Assembly (NCBI RefSeq): GCF_001267155.1
Contig: NZ_CP012357.1
Span: forward strand, 558,001 to 622,000
DNA length: 64,000 nucleotides
Reading direction: 5' to 3'
From: Spiroplasma litorale
GTDB taxonomy: Bacteria; Bacillota_I; Bacilli_A; Mycoplasmatales; Mycoplasmataceae
Both the position numbers and the translations under genes were made by a program. The notes beneath the pieces were generated by a model. It searched no databases and was not told the origin of the DNA. It was given only the letters and a program-made list of their open reading frames with translations. Every line of letters begins with the position of its first letter. The stretch's first letter is position 1. Positions 34,747 through 46,503 of the stretch are shown here, piece by piece.

Positions 34747-35672
34747 TATTTATTTCCTTTCTTTTTGTTTATTATCAACATTGTTATTGTAAATGTGTAT
34801 CCTGGAATAACAACTATAAGTAATATAAAGAAAAATACTACTCCTGCTCTTAAAGTATCTAATGTATCAGTAAAATGAGGTAGATATAATTCATCTGCTG
34901 ATACTTTAGTTTTAGGCATTTTTGATTCATTTAAAGTTTTATCTTTAAATATGTTGTGTCCAAAAACATTAAAACCGTATTTTATATTTTCTATTTGTTT
35001 GTTTAAATATCAAACTTTATTATTTATTAATAATGTTCCTGGTGAATCATAAACATTGATTCCATCAATTCCAGGATCTGAAGATTTAATTTTTGATTCA
35101 TATAAATATTGATCAATAATTGTTTGATTTCTTAATAGATCTTCTTTTCTTTCTGAAGAAAAAATATCACTTAAACCACCTGGTTGGAACATTCATTGAA
35201 TCCCTGCATGAACATAACCATAACTTAGAAATTCTGTTGAAACTGCTTTATCAAATTCAACTAAATCATTCCCTAAATCAAATAAGTCTATATCTTTTTG
35301 TTGTTCTCTATAACTTGATCATTTACTTTCAAATCAATCATTTGAAAATTTTTCATATTCATTTCTTCTTTGTTCGTAATTGACAGTTTCATATGAATTT
35401 AAAGTTGAAATAGCGTCAGCTGAATATGATTTTTTTACAACTGATTCTAACACCGTGTTAAAAGATGGATCCTTACCATCGATAACATACACACCTTTTG
35501 GCATAACTTGTGATATTTGATCGTGGATGCTATTTATAAATCTTAGTGACTCTAATCCAACACCTGGTGACACCATTAAAAAACTAAGTAAAAAGTAAAA
35601 TGCAAAAACCGATGAAAATACAATAATTTTTAATTTTACTTTTGTTGAATAAAAATTTAAAAATTTCTTCAT
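34746..35672 (-). CDS. Two-helix membrane protein with extracellular domain
   Basis: A 308-residue protein with one N-terminal helix (IIVFSSVFAFYFLLSFLMV), a large outside domain of about 220 residues including GVYVIDGKD and YDSPGTLLINNKVW, and one C-terminal helix (FFFILLIVVIPGYTFTITM) ending KKKGNK. Stop and next start overlap as TAATG, coupling it with the GDSL lipase. The same helix-ectodomain-helix plan appears, with more helices, in the permease-like gene at 35830. No family recognised. Confidence 0.7.
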
Positions 35673-35829
35673 TAAAATAAACCTTTCTAAAAAAAATAAA
35701 ATTAAACAAAAGATTGTTTAATTACTATATTATTTTATATGGATTTATTTTTAAATAAAAAATATTAAAATAATTAAAAATAATTTATATAAATAAAAAC
35801 ATTTTATTATAAATAAAAAAAAGATGATT

Positions 35830-37629
35830 TTAATTAACATCAACTTTAGTAAATTTATATATTGAAAGTATGTATAAACAAATTGCAACAACTAAAATTA
35901 TTGAAATAAGAATAGCTGGATCCAAATATTCATCATAAGTATCTTTTTTTATGTTTTTATTATCTAAATTTAAATTAAATCTTACATATGGTAAAAATAA
36001 ATTTTCCTGCTCTATTAAACTTATCGATGATGAAGTGTCTATATTGAATCAAATATCATCAAAATAAAATCCTGAATATTTAGTGTAGAAACTTCAAGTA
36101 TCATAAAATGGATTAATAGAGTTTAATATGTTTATTGTAGACATATTATTTTGATATTTTTTAAATTCATCATTCTGTACTATTCTACTATAAACGGAAT
36201 TATAATAATTAACAGTATAATGTATAAAATATTCTTCTACAACTCTTGCACTAAACATAATTGGAAAGCTAAAATATTCATCAAAATACTTTTCTAATTT
36301 ATGATCATTATCTCAAAGTTGGAAGGAATCCTTGCTTGCTGAAATTTTTTTTACAGCTCATTGAAAAATATTATTTAAATCAATCTTTGTAAAAGGTAAT
36401 GATTGATTTAAATTTTCATTTTTAATAAAGTTAATTTCTTTTTCTTCATCAACAACGCCTATTTTATTTTTAATTGTTTTTGGTTCATAAAAAAATATAA
36501 AATCACTAAATAAATCTGATTTTTCTTTTTTAAAATCTATAAAATAAGTTTTAAATTGATTTGTTAGATCAAGCAAATCTTGTAAAATAAGCTTTTTTTC
36601 AGAGTCTAATTCATTTGAATTAATCATATCTTTTATTTCGTTCTCATCTTTAAAGTAACTTTCCAATGTAAACTCTATTGAAACAGGATCATTTTCTTTT
36701 CAATTTTTTGCTTTTGCCGAAGAATTTAGAGATGATAAAATACCATTAAATTTATAATTTTTTTGTTTGTTATTTATTACATTTAAATAGTTATTTCAAA
36801 AGCTAGTGTATCTATATTTATTAGAATTTTTAAAAGTATCTAAATCAGTGAAATCTTCATTTTCTTGATAATTTGTAAAATAGTTGTTTATTGCTTTAGA
36901 AAGATTTTTATATTTAATGTTTTCATATTTTAATATATTTTGAAAATTAATTGAATCGTATACATCATTAGAAGATAGTGCAAATGGAGTATTATTTTTA
37001 GGATCATTAAAAGTAAAATTTATGTTGCTAGTTTTTGTTTCGATTAATTTTGCAGGTATATTAGCTATAAAAGACAAAGACATTAATATAGTAGAAATTA
37101 TCAAAGTTGGCTGCGCACCAGCAAAAAAGATTAAAAATATAATAAAATTAATTAAACAAATAGTTAAAATTAATGTAAAACCAAGAAAAACTGAAGTTTT
37201 TCTAATTACAAAATTAGTAATTTCAAAATCATTTGAGATTAAATAAATTATATTAAACGATAAAAATGACAATACCACAGAAAATGAAATTATTATTAAT
37301 ATAGTTAGGTATTCACACAAAAAAAACTTCATTCTTGAAACAGTGTTTGATAATATTATAAAAATTGTTTTATCTTCAGATTTTCTTATAAAGAAAAAAT
37401 TAATTACTCTTAAAATCAACAAAAACAAAAAAACATTTATAAAGATAATAACGTAAAAATCAAAAATTTGATTTTTAATTTTTCCAATTGAAGTATTTGC
37501 AAAAACAATTGCCACTAAAATACTAAATATATTTATTATTGTAAAAAATATTATATAAGTTTTTTCTGTAAAAAGTATTCTAAATGAAAACTTCAATATA
37601 TCTCTAGTTTTTAAATTAATTTCTTTCAT
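35830..37629 (-). CDS. ABC-2-like membrane protein with large ectodomain, paralogue 1
   Basis: A 599-residue protein with about six N-terminal helices (FFTIINIFSILVAIVF onwards), including RKSEDKTIFIILSNTVSRMKFF, a motif-like segment found almost identically in the gene at 46504, then about 300 residues outside and one C-terminal helix (DPAILISIILVVAICLYIL). The layout resembles ABC-2 or permease-type exporter subunits, but no ATP-binding subunit is near. Several UGA-Trp codons. Function unknown. Confidence 0.7.
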
Positions 37630-37772
37630 TATATCCTTTATCTTTAATTAAAACAATAATATAATTATACACATATTTTTAAATATGTGTATAATTAAAT
37701 TTTAAAAAGTTAATTATAGCTGTAAATTAACTTATATTTGAAAAAAATAGTATGCAAAAAAGCCTATAATAG

Positions 37773-39036
37773 TGAACATCTAAAATAAAATTGACAGTAA
37801 AAAAGTACTTTTATTATTAAAATTTTATTGAAAGGTGTTCTTTTTATATGGCAAAACAATAAACAAAAAACGAAAAACTTAATATAATTAATGAATCAAA
37901 AAAAATTGGTATTTTAAATGCGGCATTAAAGTTTGATATTAGTACTAGCACAATTAAAAGATGAAAATCAGAGGTAAAAGTTAAAGGTGAAGGCGCTCTT
38001 GAATGAGGTAGCGGAACACAGGCAAAAGGAAATATTAAAAAATTTAAATCTCATGATTGAATTTTTAAAGAACCTGATGATATGAGCGTTGAAGAATTAA
38101 GAGAGGCTTTGAAACTGGAACGAGCTTTAAAAAAGCATTTGGCGAAGACGACTAAGGAAAAGTGCTTCGCCATTTTTAATGTTAAAAGAATGTTTTCTTT
38201 AAAATTATCTTGTTTATATTTAAAAGTTTCAAGGTATGGATATTTAAAATGACTTAAAAACGGAAAACCAAAGTATAAAAATTATAATAAAATTTTAGCA
38301 ATTAAAATAAGATGCCTTTTTTACTTGTTTAAAAAAAGATATGGTTATAATATGATAACTTTATTTTTAAACAAATACTTTAAAGAAAGTTTAAAACCTT
38401 GAGTTGTTTATAGATATATGAAAATAATGAGTTTAAAATCTTCAAATAAAAAGAAAGTTCCAAACTATGATAAATCAGGTCCATTAAGATTTGAAAATCT
38501 ACTAAATGGAAACTTTAAATCTAAAAATATAAATGAAAAATGAGTAACAGATGTAACTTACATAAAAACTATTAATGGAAACGTATATCTATCTGTTATA
38601 AAGGATTTGTTTAATTATGAAATTATTGATTGAAAGTTATCGGTTAGTCCTAATAATAAATTATGTTATAAAAATTTAATAAGTGCTATTAAAAAAAAGA
38701 GGTGCTCCAAAAATAATTCATTCAGATCAGGGAGCACCATACACAAATTAAACTTGAGAAAGATTATGTAAAAATAATAATATAAATATTTCTATGTCAA
38801 GAAGAGGGAACTCCCCAGATAATGGTGCGTGTGAGTCTTTTTTTGGAACTTTTAAAAATGAATGTATATATACATATAAAGTAAAAGAACTACATCATTC
38901 AAATATTTATAAAATTATCTCAGACTATATAGAGTTTTATAATTATGTTAGACCTTCTCTAAAGCATAAAAAAACTCCATACGAAATTCGTATGGAGAAA
39001 GTATCTTTTTAATCTCAATTTTAATTGACAACTTCA
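37773..39036 (+). mobile_element. IS3-like insertion sequence, copy A2
   Basis: A 1264-bp copy of family A, flanked by the 3-bp direct repeat TAG (37770-37772, 39037-39039). To the left, AAAAAAGCCTATAATAG looks like one arm and loop of a terminator, but no matching arm follows directly on the right. Confidence 0.9.
37848..39012 (+). pseudogene. Decayed IS3-family transposase (A2)
   Basis: Same protein as in A1 and A3. UAA at codon 5 (MAKQ-stop) and UAA replacing Glu in YTNETWE are the same two nonsense changes as in A1. An A8 run at 38691-38698 adds a base before RGAPKIIHSD. Between these lesions the helix-turn-helix and DDE core are well preserved, and YLKWLKNG still reads through UGA-Trp where A1 has UAA. 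Confidence 0.9.
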
Positions 39037-39406
39037 TAGAGATTCAATTTAATTAGTTAGATTTATCAACAAAAGTTATAGAAATTATTTTTAAAATATT
39101 TTTTACTTATTTTTATACCCAAATAATATTTTTTTAATGGATTTATGTAAAAAGCGTTTTATTTACCTAAAATTTAATTATAAATATTTTTTTTATCTTT
39201 AACTTTTAATCGTCGAGTTATTTTTTTTTTTTTTTTTATTTGTTATTTGAAATTTAAAAAAAAAAAAAAAAACAACCTTTCTACAAAAAACAAAATTATT
39301 AATTTTAATATAATTTTTATAGTATCATAAGGCTGTTCTTTTATTTTTTACATTTAAAATTTAATTTTTTAATTCATAATATTATGAAAATATATATTTA
39401 CCAAAA
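39037..39406. other. Intergenic region with T17/A17 inverted runs and a terminator
   Basis: No ORF. T17 (39221-39237) and A17 (39256-39272) are separated by 18 nt. On the minus strand GAACAGCCTT (near 39330-39342) can pair with AAGGTTGTT (39273-39281), which runs into T17, forming a long-looped terminator for the lipoprotein gene ending at 39407. Confidence 0.5.
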
Positions 39407-41521
39407 CTATTCAACTATTTCAATCGCTGATTTATATCTATTTCCGCTACTTAATTTTCAAATTGTGTCAACTCTAAATTCAATATTCATAAAATCTAAA
39501 TTAAATCTTATAGGAGCATTATCACTACCTGAACCATAAATTCCATCAATTATAAATCCTTTTGTATCACGATCTTTAGGAGCACCTTCATCTTCTAAAC
39601 TTTTTATGAATCTAACTCTTACTCTATCTGAATAGCTTGTACCAAATTCTCAACTAAAATTTGTTTGATTACCTTCTTTTAATAATTTTTCTCTTACAGC
39701 TTTTTGCGTATCGCTACCTGTTCCGGAATTTTGTATTAATGAAAGATTGTCATTAAATTTTTTTGCTCCATCTTCATAAACCAAGTATATTAAATTTGGA
39801 TTTTCATTATCTGTACTTAAATAATCAGAACTGAATGAGTCGGTTCAAAGATTTAGTTCTTTTCCACCAATATTAACACCTGTTTTTCCGCTAAATGAAG
39901 CAACTTTATTTTCGCTTGAAGTTGGCGCAATACCAAATGAATTTTTATAAGAGTTAATTCCTTTTAATGAGTTAGCAACAATTGATTTGTAAGTTAAAGA
40001 ATTCTCATCAAATTTACTTGTTGATAAATTTTCTTCTTTATCAATTGAGTATCCAGCAGTTATAAAAATATCATCAATACTTGTTGTGAATCCACCTTGA
40101 CCTGATCCACCATTAATATTTAATTCTAAACTATTTAGTTTTACAATTTTCAATTTGTTTGTAATGTTAATTTGATTAAGAATCGCTTCTTTATTAGTTG
40201 TTAAGTATTCATCGTTTTTTCCTTCGATGTTTTCTTTAACAAATTTATCTTTGTAATCTTTGAATCAATTGTCTAGGTTAGCTTTATTTAAATAATCTTT
40301 TTTTAATAAAGCTTCCCCGTCTGTATCGTTTTCTTTTGAAGCAGTTCTGAAAATATATTTGTATAGTTCTTCTCTACCTTCAATTTTGTCATCTTCTCAT
40401 CCTGACTTTTCATTTTTTCATGAAAATACTGACTTGCTTGAATTTAATGAATTCATTTCATAATCTCATGAATTTTCATCTTTAGATAATTCATTTACAA
40501 GATTATTGTTTTTGGGTTTAATTTCAAATTTTACACCTTCAATTTCCCCTGTTTTTAAATCATCTGTTAATTTTGTTTTAAATTCTTCACTATTAAAAGT
40601 AGTTATATACTTACCAGTACTTTTATTATTTAACTGATCATATGATTCAAATTTATCAGCATTGCTTCCTGATTTTAATCCAGACTCAATTATTGAATCT
40701 CCATCTTTTAAGTATTTAAATTTTAATTCTTTAGCTTTTTTGTTAATGAAATCTACAACATTTCCATATGTAGTAATTTTATAAGTGAAGTTAAAAATAT
40801 TATTTGTTGCAGGTGCTAATTGATTACCGTCTTTTGCTTTGAAATTAAATTTAAAGCTAATGTTAACATTTTCAAGTGATGCAAAAAAGTTTGATTTATT
40901 TGCTTCGCTTTCTTCTTTATTATAAAATTTTAAAGTAGCTTTAACATTTTCGGTGTTATTAGCATTAACAGTTGATTCGTCTACTTCAATTAATTTATCT
41001 TTTTCAACACCTTTTGTAATTAAACTACTGTATTCTTTTTTGTCTGCAATTGATTTTATTCCATCTTGAATTTTACTAAAATCAATTATAGATTTTACAT
41101 TTGCAAAAAATTTAGTTTTTAATTCAGTTGCTTCTGTTTTTTTAAATAATTCTGATAAGTCTATAGAACTTTCTTCTCCGCTAGACTCTTCTTTTGTTTT
41201 TTTTGCTAATTCAGCTGCTTTTTTTAAGGCATTTGCATTAAAAAATTCTTTATCTTCATTAGAATATGAAGTAGCTTCAGTTCAATCTTGGTTTTGAACT
41301 TGAGTACTGATATTTTTGTTAACAAAATCATTAACTTCTTTTAAATATTGATCTCTTACTTTTTCATAAGATAGTCCTTCTTGGTTTGGGTCAGTTGTTT
41401 CCCCCCCACCTTGTTCACCGTCGGTATTACCATTATCATTATCACTACCACAAGAAATAATTGTTGCAGCTGGTGACACTGTCAATCCTATTGACATTAA
41501 AAATCCTAATAATTTTTTCAC
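39407..41521 (-). CDS. Large lipoprotein, unknown
   Basis: A 704-residue lipoprotein: signal MKKLLGFLMSIGLTVSPAAT, lipobox TIISC-G (Cys25), then an Asp/Gly/Glu-rich linker. The body is Lys-, Asn- and Ser-rich with alternating beta-strand and helix segments (KFNFKAKDGNQL, FNFTYKITTYG). The C-terminal part contains a Gly-rich stretch NINGGSGQGGFTTSI. Five UGA-Trp codons. No enzyme motif seen. Probably surface exposed, possibly an adhesin-like protein, but this is only inferred from location and composition. Confidence 0.75.
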
Positions 41522-41648
41522 TTTCTTATTCTCCTATTTTTTTTTCATTACATATGTAATAAAAAAATTATACTAAATAAAATATAAATTGCAAATTATT
41601 TTATATAAACTTTTACAATATTTTTTTCCTAATTACATATATAAATGG

Positions 41649-41678
41649 AAAAAACTTATTTAAAAATAAGTTTTTTTA
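41649..41678 (-). terminator. Terminator of the GH18 lipoprotein gene
   Basis: Arms AAAACTTATT and AATAAGTTTT around a 4-nt loop with flanking A- and T-runs, just after the stop at 41687. Confidence 0.85.
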
Positions 41679-41686
41679 TATATTAA

Positions 41687-44647
41687 TTACACTTTTTTAG
41701 CAGGTCTTTTGACTTTTTCATCTCATTGGCCATTAAATACTTTTGCAAAATCATACTCACCTAGGTATCCGAGACCATGACTAGTTAATGATTTTGGTCT
41801 AGCAACCCCTGATAATTTTCCTCTATCATCATTCATTGATCACATTGATAAATATGATAAATCAGCAGATTGAGCTCAATTATAAAGTTCTTTTGCATCT
41901 TCAAGTGTAAACACACCTTCAACTGTATCATTTACACCAATCATTGGAGTAGCACCGATTAATCTATGTATATCTCTATTTGAAGGAGTAGAAATTCCAT
42001 AATTTTTAATTACTGATTTAGCAATGTTTTCTTTAGTGTTTTCTATTGCTTCTTTTGCTAAATCAAAATTGGTTTTACCATTTGTTTTTCCATCTAAATA
42101 TATTCCATTTCCATAGTCCATTAACATTAAATTAATCACTGGCATGTCTTTGTAACTTAATCCTTCATTTTTGAATGCTTTAGTGAATTTATCCATTACA
42201 TTAAATCCAACATTTGTTAATCCAGAAGGAAGAACTGGAAGAGTTACTGAAAAGTTTCATGAAGAATCAGATTTTTTCATTTTTGCAAGTGTTTTTGCAA
42301 GTACATCATTTGAAATGTGATCTTCTTGAGCTTGTCCTTCAATATCAAAGTCTATATTTTTTGGCATATTTAATGTTTTACCACTTGATTTACTTGCAAA
42401 GTTTTTTAAATAATCATTGTAATTAAATAAAGCATCACTTAATAAATCACTTGCTTTATTAATATCATTATTTGCTAATTTATATGCAAGATTTCAAGGA
42501 TTTTTTTCAATAAATCCACCTGTTGTCGCTCCACCATATGCAACTTTAATGTTTTCAAAGTTATTTGAATCAACTAGTGGTTTTAAATCTTTTTCATAAA
42601 GTTGTGATTTTTCTCATCATGCATAACCATCACCTTTATTTTCAATACCAGCTATTGATAAATCTAAGCTATTATTATGACTATTAACTTGTTGAACAAA
42701 TGCAAGTGTTAAATGATCTAAACCTGTATTTTCTCTAATTTTTGCAATGTCATTTCCTTCGTATAAACCTGCATCTAAATATGGAGAAAAGTATGTACTG
42801 TTGTTACTTTCGTTTTTGTCAACAATATTATCTTTTCTATTAGGATTGGCATCTTCTCATTTAACATAAACATTTTTGTTAGAAGTTGATGGAGTTGAAG
42901 GATTTACAACATTTCCTTCACCTTCTGATGGTTGACCTTGATTTCATTCATTACCATTTCCACCAGCAACACCATCTCAACCTTCTTTTTGATATTCATC
43001 TAGTGAATGGTTATTTCTAATATCTCTATCATAGTTTAAATAACCATCAAGTTTAGAAATTGCTTCAGGTGTTTTAGCTTCTTCAGGTATGTCAGTTTTC
43101 ATTGTTCCATTTAGTATTTTTGAATATGTAAATTTATCATATCCTGATGCACTTCTAATATTTTGATCAAGTGCATTTTTATCAGCAATTCCATCTGGAC
43201 CCAAACCATTACTCATAAATTCTGATGGGTAATCTCTTGTTATATAAAACATTGAAATTTGACCAACTTTTTTATCTTCAGCAAATTTTCTAAATTCTAA
43301 AGCATCATTTGCATCAAAATCATAAATTGCTTTTTCAGCTCTTTTACCAATTCATGGAGTTAGAACCATTCTGTCATAAACATTACCACTGTCATTTAAA
43401 AATTTACTTGTATTTCCGTTTAATTTGTCATTTATAGTTCTTCATGTTTTTTCAGTATCTTCAGTAGCTGATTTAATAACCTTCATTTCTCAGTCTTTAT
43501 CTCCACCAACTTCGTTATAAGCTGAGTAAGTTAAATATGGTAAAACTAAGTTTAATCTAAAGTTCATTCCTAGAAATTTAGTAAACATATATAATGGAAA
43601 TTCTTCACTACCAATTAATGATATATCTCCATCTCAGTTCCCATTAGGTCTTGCAATAACACTTGATATACCATCTTTTGTTGAAACCACTAAAGATAGT
43701 CTTATATCAAATTCGTTATCTTTTTCTAATAATATTTTTAGTGCTCCTGCTAATAACCTTTGAGAATCAGCATAGCTACCTTTATTAGTTAAATATGGTG
43801 CTGCAAAATAAAAGTCAAATTTTTTGGTTCCATATTTAACAGAAATTTCTGCTAATTTATCCGCTAATTGTTCTTCAGTATAACCATTTTTATAAGCTTC
43901 GTGTCATAATGAGTTTGCAAATGGTCCAAATGAAATTGTAACTTTTGAACTATCTAATTTTTTATCTCCAGTTGTTCATTTATCTCATCTTTGTTGAAAT
44001 CATTCAGCAGAATTATTGCTTGTTTTGTTTGGTGCTGCATCTCACATTGGAACTAATTCATTTTCATCACTTGCATTTTGCATAAAACCAAGAGTAATTC
44101 CATCATTTTCTTTATCTTTAAATAAATCTGAATTATTTCATAATTCACCTAAATTATTGTAGTGGTTATTTTCAGCAGTAGAATTGCCTTCAAATTTTGC
44201 GTGTTCTTTATATGAAGAACCAAGACCTTTGTTTTTTAATAAATATTCTTGACTGTCTTCAACAATACCAATATCTGAATAAGGATTGAAACCGATTTTT
44301 GATTTCAAATTATTTTTTAAAACATCTTTTTTTGCTAAAGTTGATTGAGTGTTTGTTGATTCAGCCCTGTTATCAACGTTACTTAGACTTCTGTATCTTG
44401 AACTATTTGAATAATCATTTGTTAATACACTAGCCCATTTCATGTCCCTTGCTTTCATAAGGTTAGTTTCAGTTTTTTCTGATGTACCTGTTTCTGCATA
44501 AGGGTTTTTAAAATCTATTGGTTCATCTTGCGATGGATCGAAACTTGAGTTTTTATCTTTGTCACTACCAATTGAACAAGAAGTTATAATTCCTGCTAAT
44601 GGTGTAACAATCATAAAACTACTTAATAAACTAATTAATTTTTTCAT
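41687..44647 (-). CDS. GH18 chitinase-like lipoprotein, two modules
   Basis: A 986-residue lipoprotein (lipobox IITSC-S, Cys24). The C-terminal half has a GH18-like barrel: LDHLTLAFVQQ, VAYGGATTGGF (the SxGG strand), and KNIDFDIEGQ with Asp766, Asp768 and Glu770, the catalytic acid, followed by LMLMDYGNG. The N-terminal half repeats the plan (GITLGFMQN, ISFGPFANSL) but at KKFDFYFAAPY the catalytic Asp and Glu are missing. A Gly/Asn/Pro-rich linker near residue 560 joins the modules. Likely acts on chitin or related N-acetylglucosamine polymers at the surface. Confidence 0.82.
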
Positions 44648-44763
44648 TTTTATATGCTCCTTAAAATTAATATAGCAAAATATAAAAATTATGCAAGGAA
44701 ATTAATTTTAATTATTAATCTATAAAAAAATTGTGCTGTAACCTTTTTCCGGACACATTTATT

Positions 44764-45546
44764 TTATAACTTTATTCTCCTTTCATTATAAAATTTTGAG
44801 TATAAATTAAAAATGTATATATATTCTTCAATCGATGTATATTTTTTGTTCTCTATTATAGCTTCTCTTTTTAATACACTTCAAAAACCCTCTATATAAC
44901 CGTTATCAGTTGATTTACCAACTCTAGACATGCTTATATTTAAGTCAAAATTCATCAACATTAATTTATATGTATAGGATTTAAACTCTGAACCATTATC
45001 AGAGTGAATAACGCTATTTGGTTTAAAAACTCCAAACTCATCAACCATTTTTAAAAATGATTCAACAACAAGTGATATACCTTTTGATGTCTTTGTAATT
45101 AATCCATAAATTTTTTTCTGCTTAATATTATAAAAACCACAAGTGTAAAGTCTTGGTCTATTAATAACTTTTTCTGTTATGTCAACACTAAAAACATCGC
45201 CAAATTTTTTCAAATCTGCGCTTGTTTTTATTAATCTCTCATATTTACCAACTTTTTCTATGTGATTTGTTGTTTTCTTTGGGTTTTTGTAATTATTTAC
45301 TTTAAAATTTTAAAAAATCATATATCTTCTTACTTTTTTATGAGAGCATATATTGTTTAAATCAATTGCTAATCTTCTTGAACCATATGTTTTCCCAGAA
45401 TCGATAAAACTTTTCTCAATATTTGATAGTAATTCATAATCTATATGTCTAAACTTTGGTTTTTTATCTTTAATTCAATCATAATATGTTGATTTACCTA
45501 GTTTTATTATTTTGCAAAGTTTTCTTATTGTTATTTCATTATCCAT
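44764..45546 (-). pseudogene. OrfB transposase of B1, nonsense-interrupted
   Basis: About 260 codons: MDNEITIRKLCKI opening, HTH_21-like KIIKLGKSTYYDW, GSRRLAIDLN, then the DDE core FGDVFSVDIT, PNSVIHSDNGSEFKS and STDNGYIEGFW with the catalytic Glu. A UAA at 45310-45312 replaces the UGA-Trp that copy B2 keeps (MIFWNF), cutting the protein. Otherwise the frame is open. The downstream open part begins at 45213 (MKKFGDVF). Confidence 0.9.
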
Positions 45547-45599
45547 AATTTTTTTATTGTGTACAACAATGTATTTGTATATGCAAAGCTGCCACTTAT

Positions 45600-45896
45600 T
45601 TACTTTTTTTTATTTATTAACCTTCTTAAATCTGAATACATTTCATCTCTTAATTCTTGATCTTTAAGTTGTTTTTTTAGCTTTTTATTTTCTTTTTGTA
45701 AGCTTTTAAGTTTTTCTTCTAAATGTGTTTTTGAATTATCAAAAGCTCCGTCTCCGAATAAATTATAGTTTTTAACTCAATTTCTTAAACTAATCGATGA
45801 TAGTTTATAGCATTTTGAAAAATCTTCGCATTTAGAATTGCTCTCTAAAAATAATTTACATATTTTTATTTTTTCTTCTTTAGTGTATCTTTTCAT
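45600..45896 (-). CDS. OrfA of IS copy B1
   Basis: A 98-residue protein MKRYTKEEKIKICKLFLES... with a helix-turn-helix (CYKLSSISLRNWVKNY) and a C-terminal leucine-zipper-like coil (LEEKLKSLQKENKKLKKQL). It ends at an A8-G run (AATAAAAAAAAG) just before its UAA, the usual place for -1 frameshifting into orfB in IS3 elements. OrfA alone can act as a regulator of transposition. Confidence 0.8.
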
Positions 45897-46003
45897 AAAA
45901 AACCTCTTTCCTTATAATTTTATAATCTTATTTAGATTAATTTTAAATTATGTCCGGAAAAAGGTTACACTACATTAATCTGTAAAATATTTTATTTAAT
46001 AAC

Positions 46004-46030
46004 AAAAAAATAGACATTTAAGTCTATTTC
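46004..46030 (-). terminator. Rho-independent terminator of the GNAT gene
   Basis: Arms AAATAGAC and GTCTATTT around TTTAA-type loop, followed by T7 on the minus strand. IS copy B1 begins 30 bp further on. Confidence 0.85.
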
Positions 46031-46038
46031 TATTATCT

Positions 46039-46482
46039 TTAAAGTACTAATTTCATAGTTTTGTGTTCAATGTTTGAAATAACTTTAATTTCTTCATCGA
46101 TTATTTCAAAACCATTATTTTTGTAGAAATCAATTGAGTGTAATTGAGCTTCAATAATAACTTCGCTTGCACTTAATTCTTTTTTTGAATACTCTTTTAA
46201 AAATTCTATTAATTTATTTCCGACTTTTTTCTTGCGATATTTTTTTATAACTGCAACTCTACCCCAATAACATTTGTTTACATCGATATAAATCCTTGCA
46301 CAACAAATTGGTTCTGCTAATAAATATCCAACGACATGATAAGCTTTATCATCATAATCATCGATTTCTTCAGTAATATCTACATTTTGTTCATCTACAA
46401 AAACATTTTTTCTAATCATTAATGCATCAAAAAATAACTTATTATCAACATTAAAAACTACTTTAAAATCTATTCCTTCCAT
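46039..46482 (-). CDS. GNAT-family N-acetyltransferase
   Basis: A 147-residue GNAT (YjcF/ElaA-like): RKNVFVDEQNVDITEE, the acetyl-CoA region RVAVIKKYRKKKVGNKLIEF (consensus R/Q-x-x-G/A around KKKVG), and a C-terminal FYKNNGFEI. I prefer the start at 46482 (MEGIDF) because GGAG lies 9 nt upstream; an ATG six codons earlier lacks a site. Substrate unknown, typically small molecules or amino groups on proteins. Confidence 0.85.
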   Translation of the reverse strand: MEGIDFKVVFNVDNKLFFDALMIRKNVFVDEQNVDITEEIDDYDDKAYHVVGYLLAEPICCARIYIDVNKCYWGRVAVIKKYRKKKVGNKLIEFLKEYSKKELSASEVIIEAQLHSIDFYKNNGFEIIDEEIKVISNIEHKTMKLVL

Positions 46483-46503
46483 ATATAAGTCTCCATACAA
46501 TTA

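Larger units (their letters stand above)
44732..45974 (-). mobile_element. IS3-family insertion sequence, copy B1
   Basis: A 1243-bp element, the same length as copy B2 (58239-59481). Strong terminal inverted repeats: TGTGCTGTAACCTTTTTCC and, from the other end, TGTAGTGTAACCTTTTTCC, sharing 22 of 24 tip bases. No short target repeat, but a 13-bp near-repeat TTAATCTRTAAAA flanks it (44715-44727, 45975-45987). It lies 85 bp upstream of the GH18 start, in that gene's promoter region. Confidence 0.92.

Noticed and set aside
35120-35383. Plus-strand ORF in the two-helix membrane protein gene
   Set aside because: Antisense shadow; the minus-strand frame has signal anchor, ectodomain and coupling to the lipase.
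39221-39272. T17-spacer-A17 as a possible replication origin or CRISPR-like repeat
   Set aside because: Only one unit, no DnaA-box cluster, no dnaA or dnaN nearby, no spacer periodicity.
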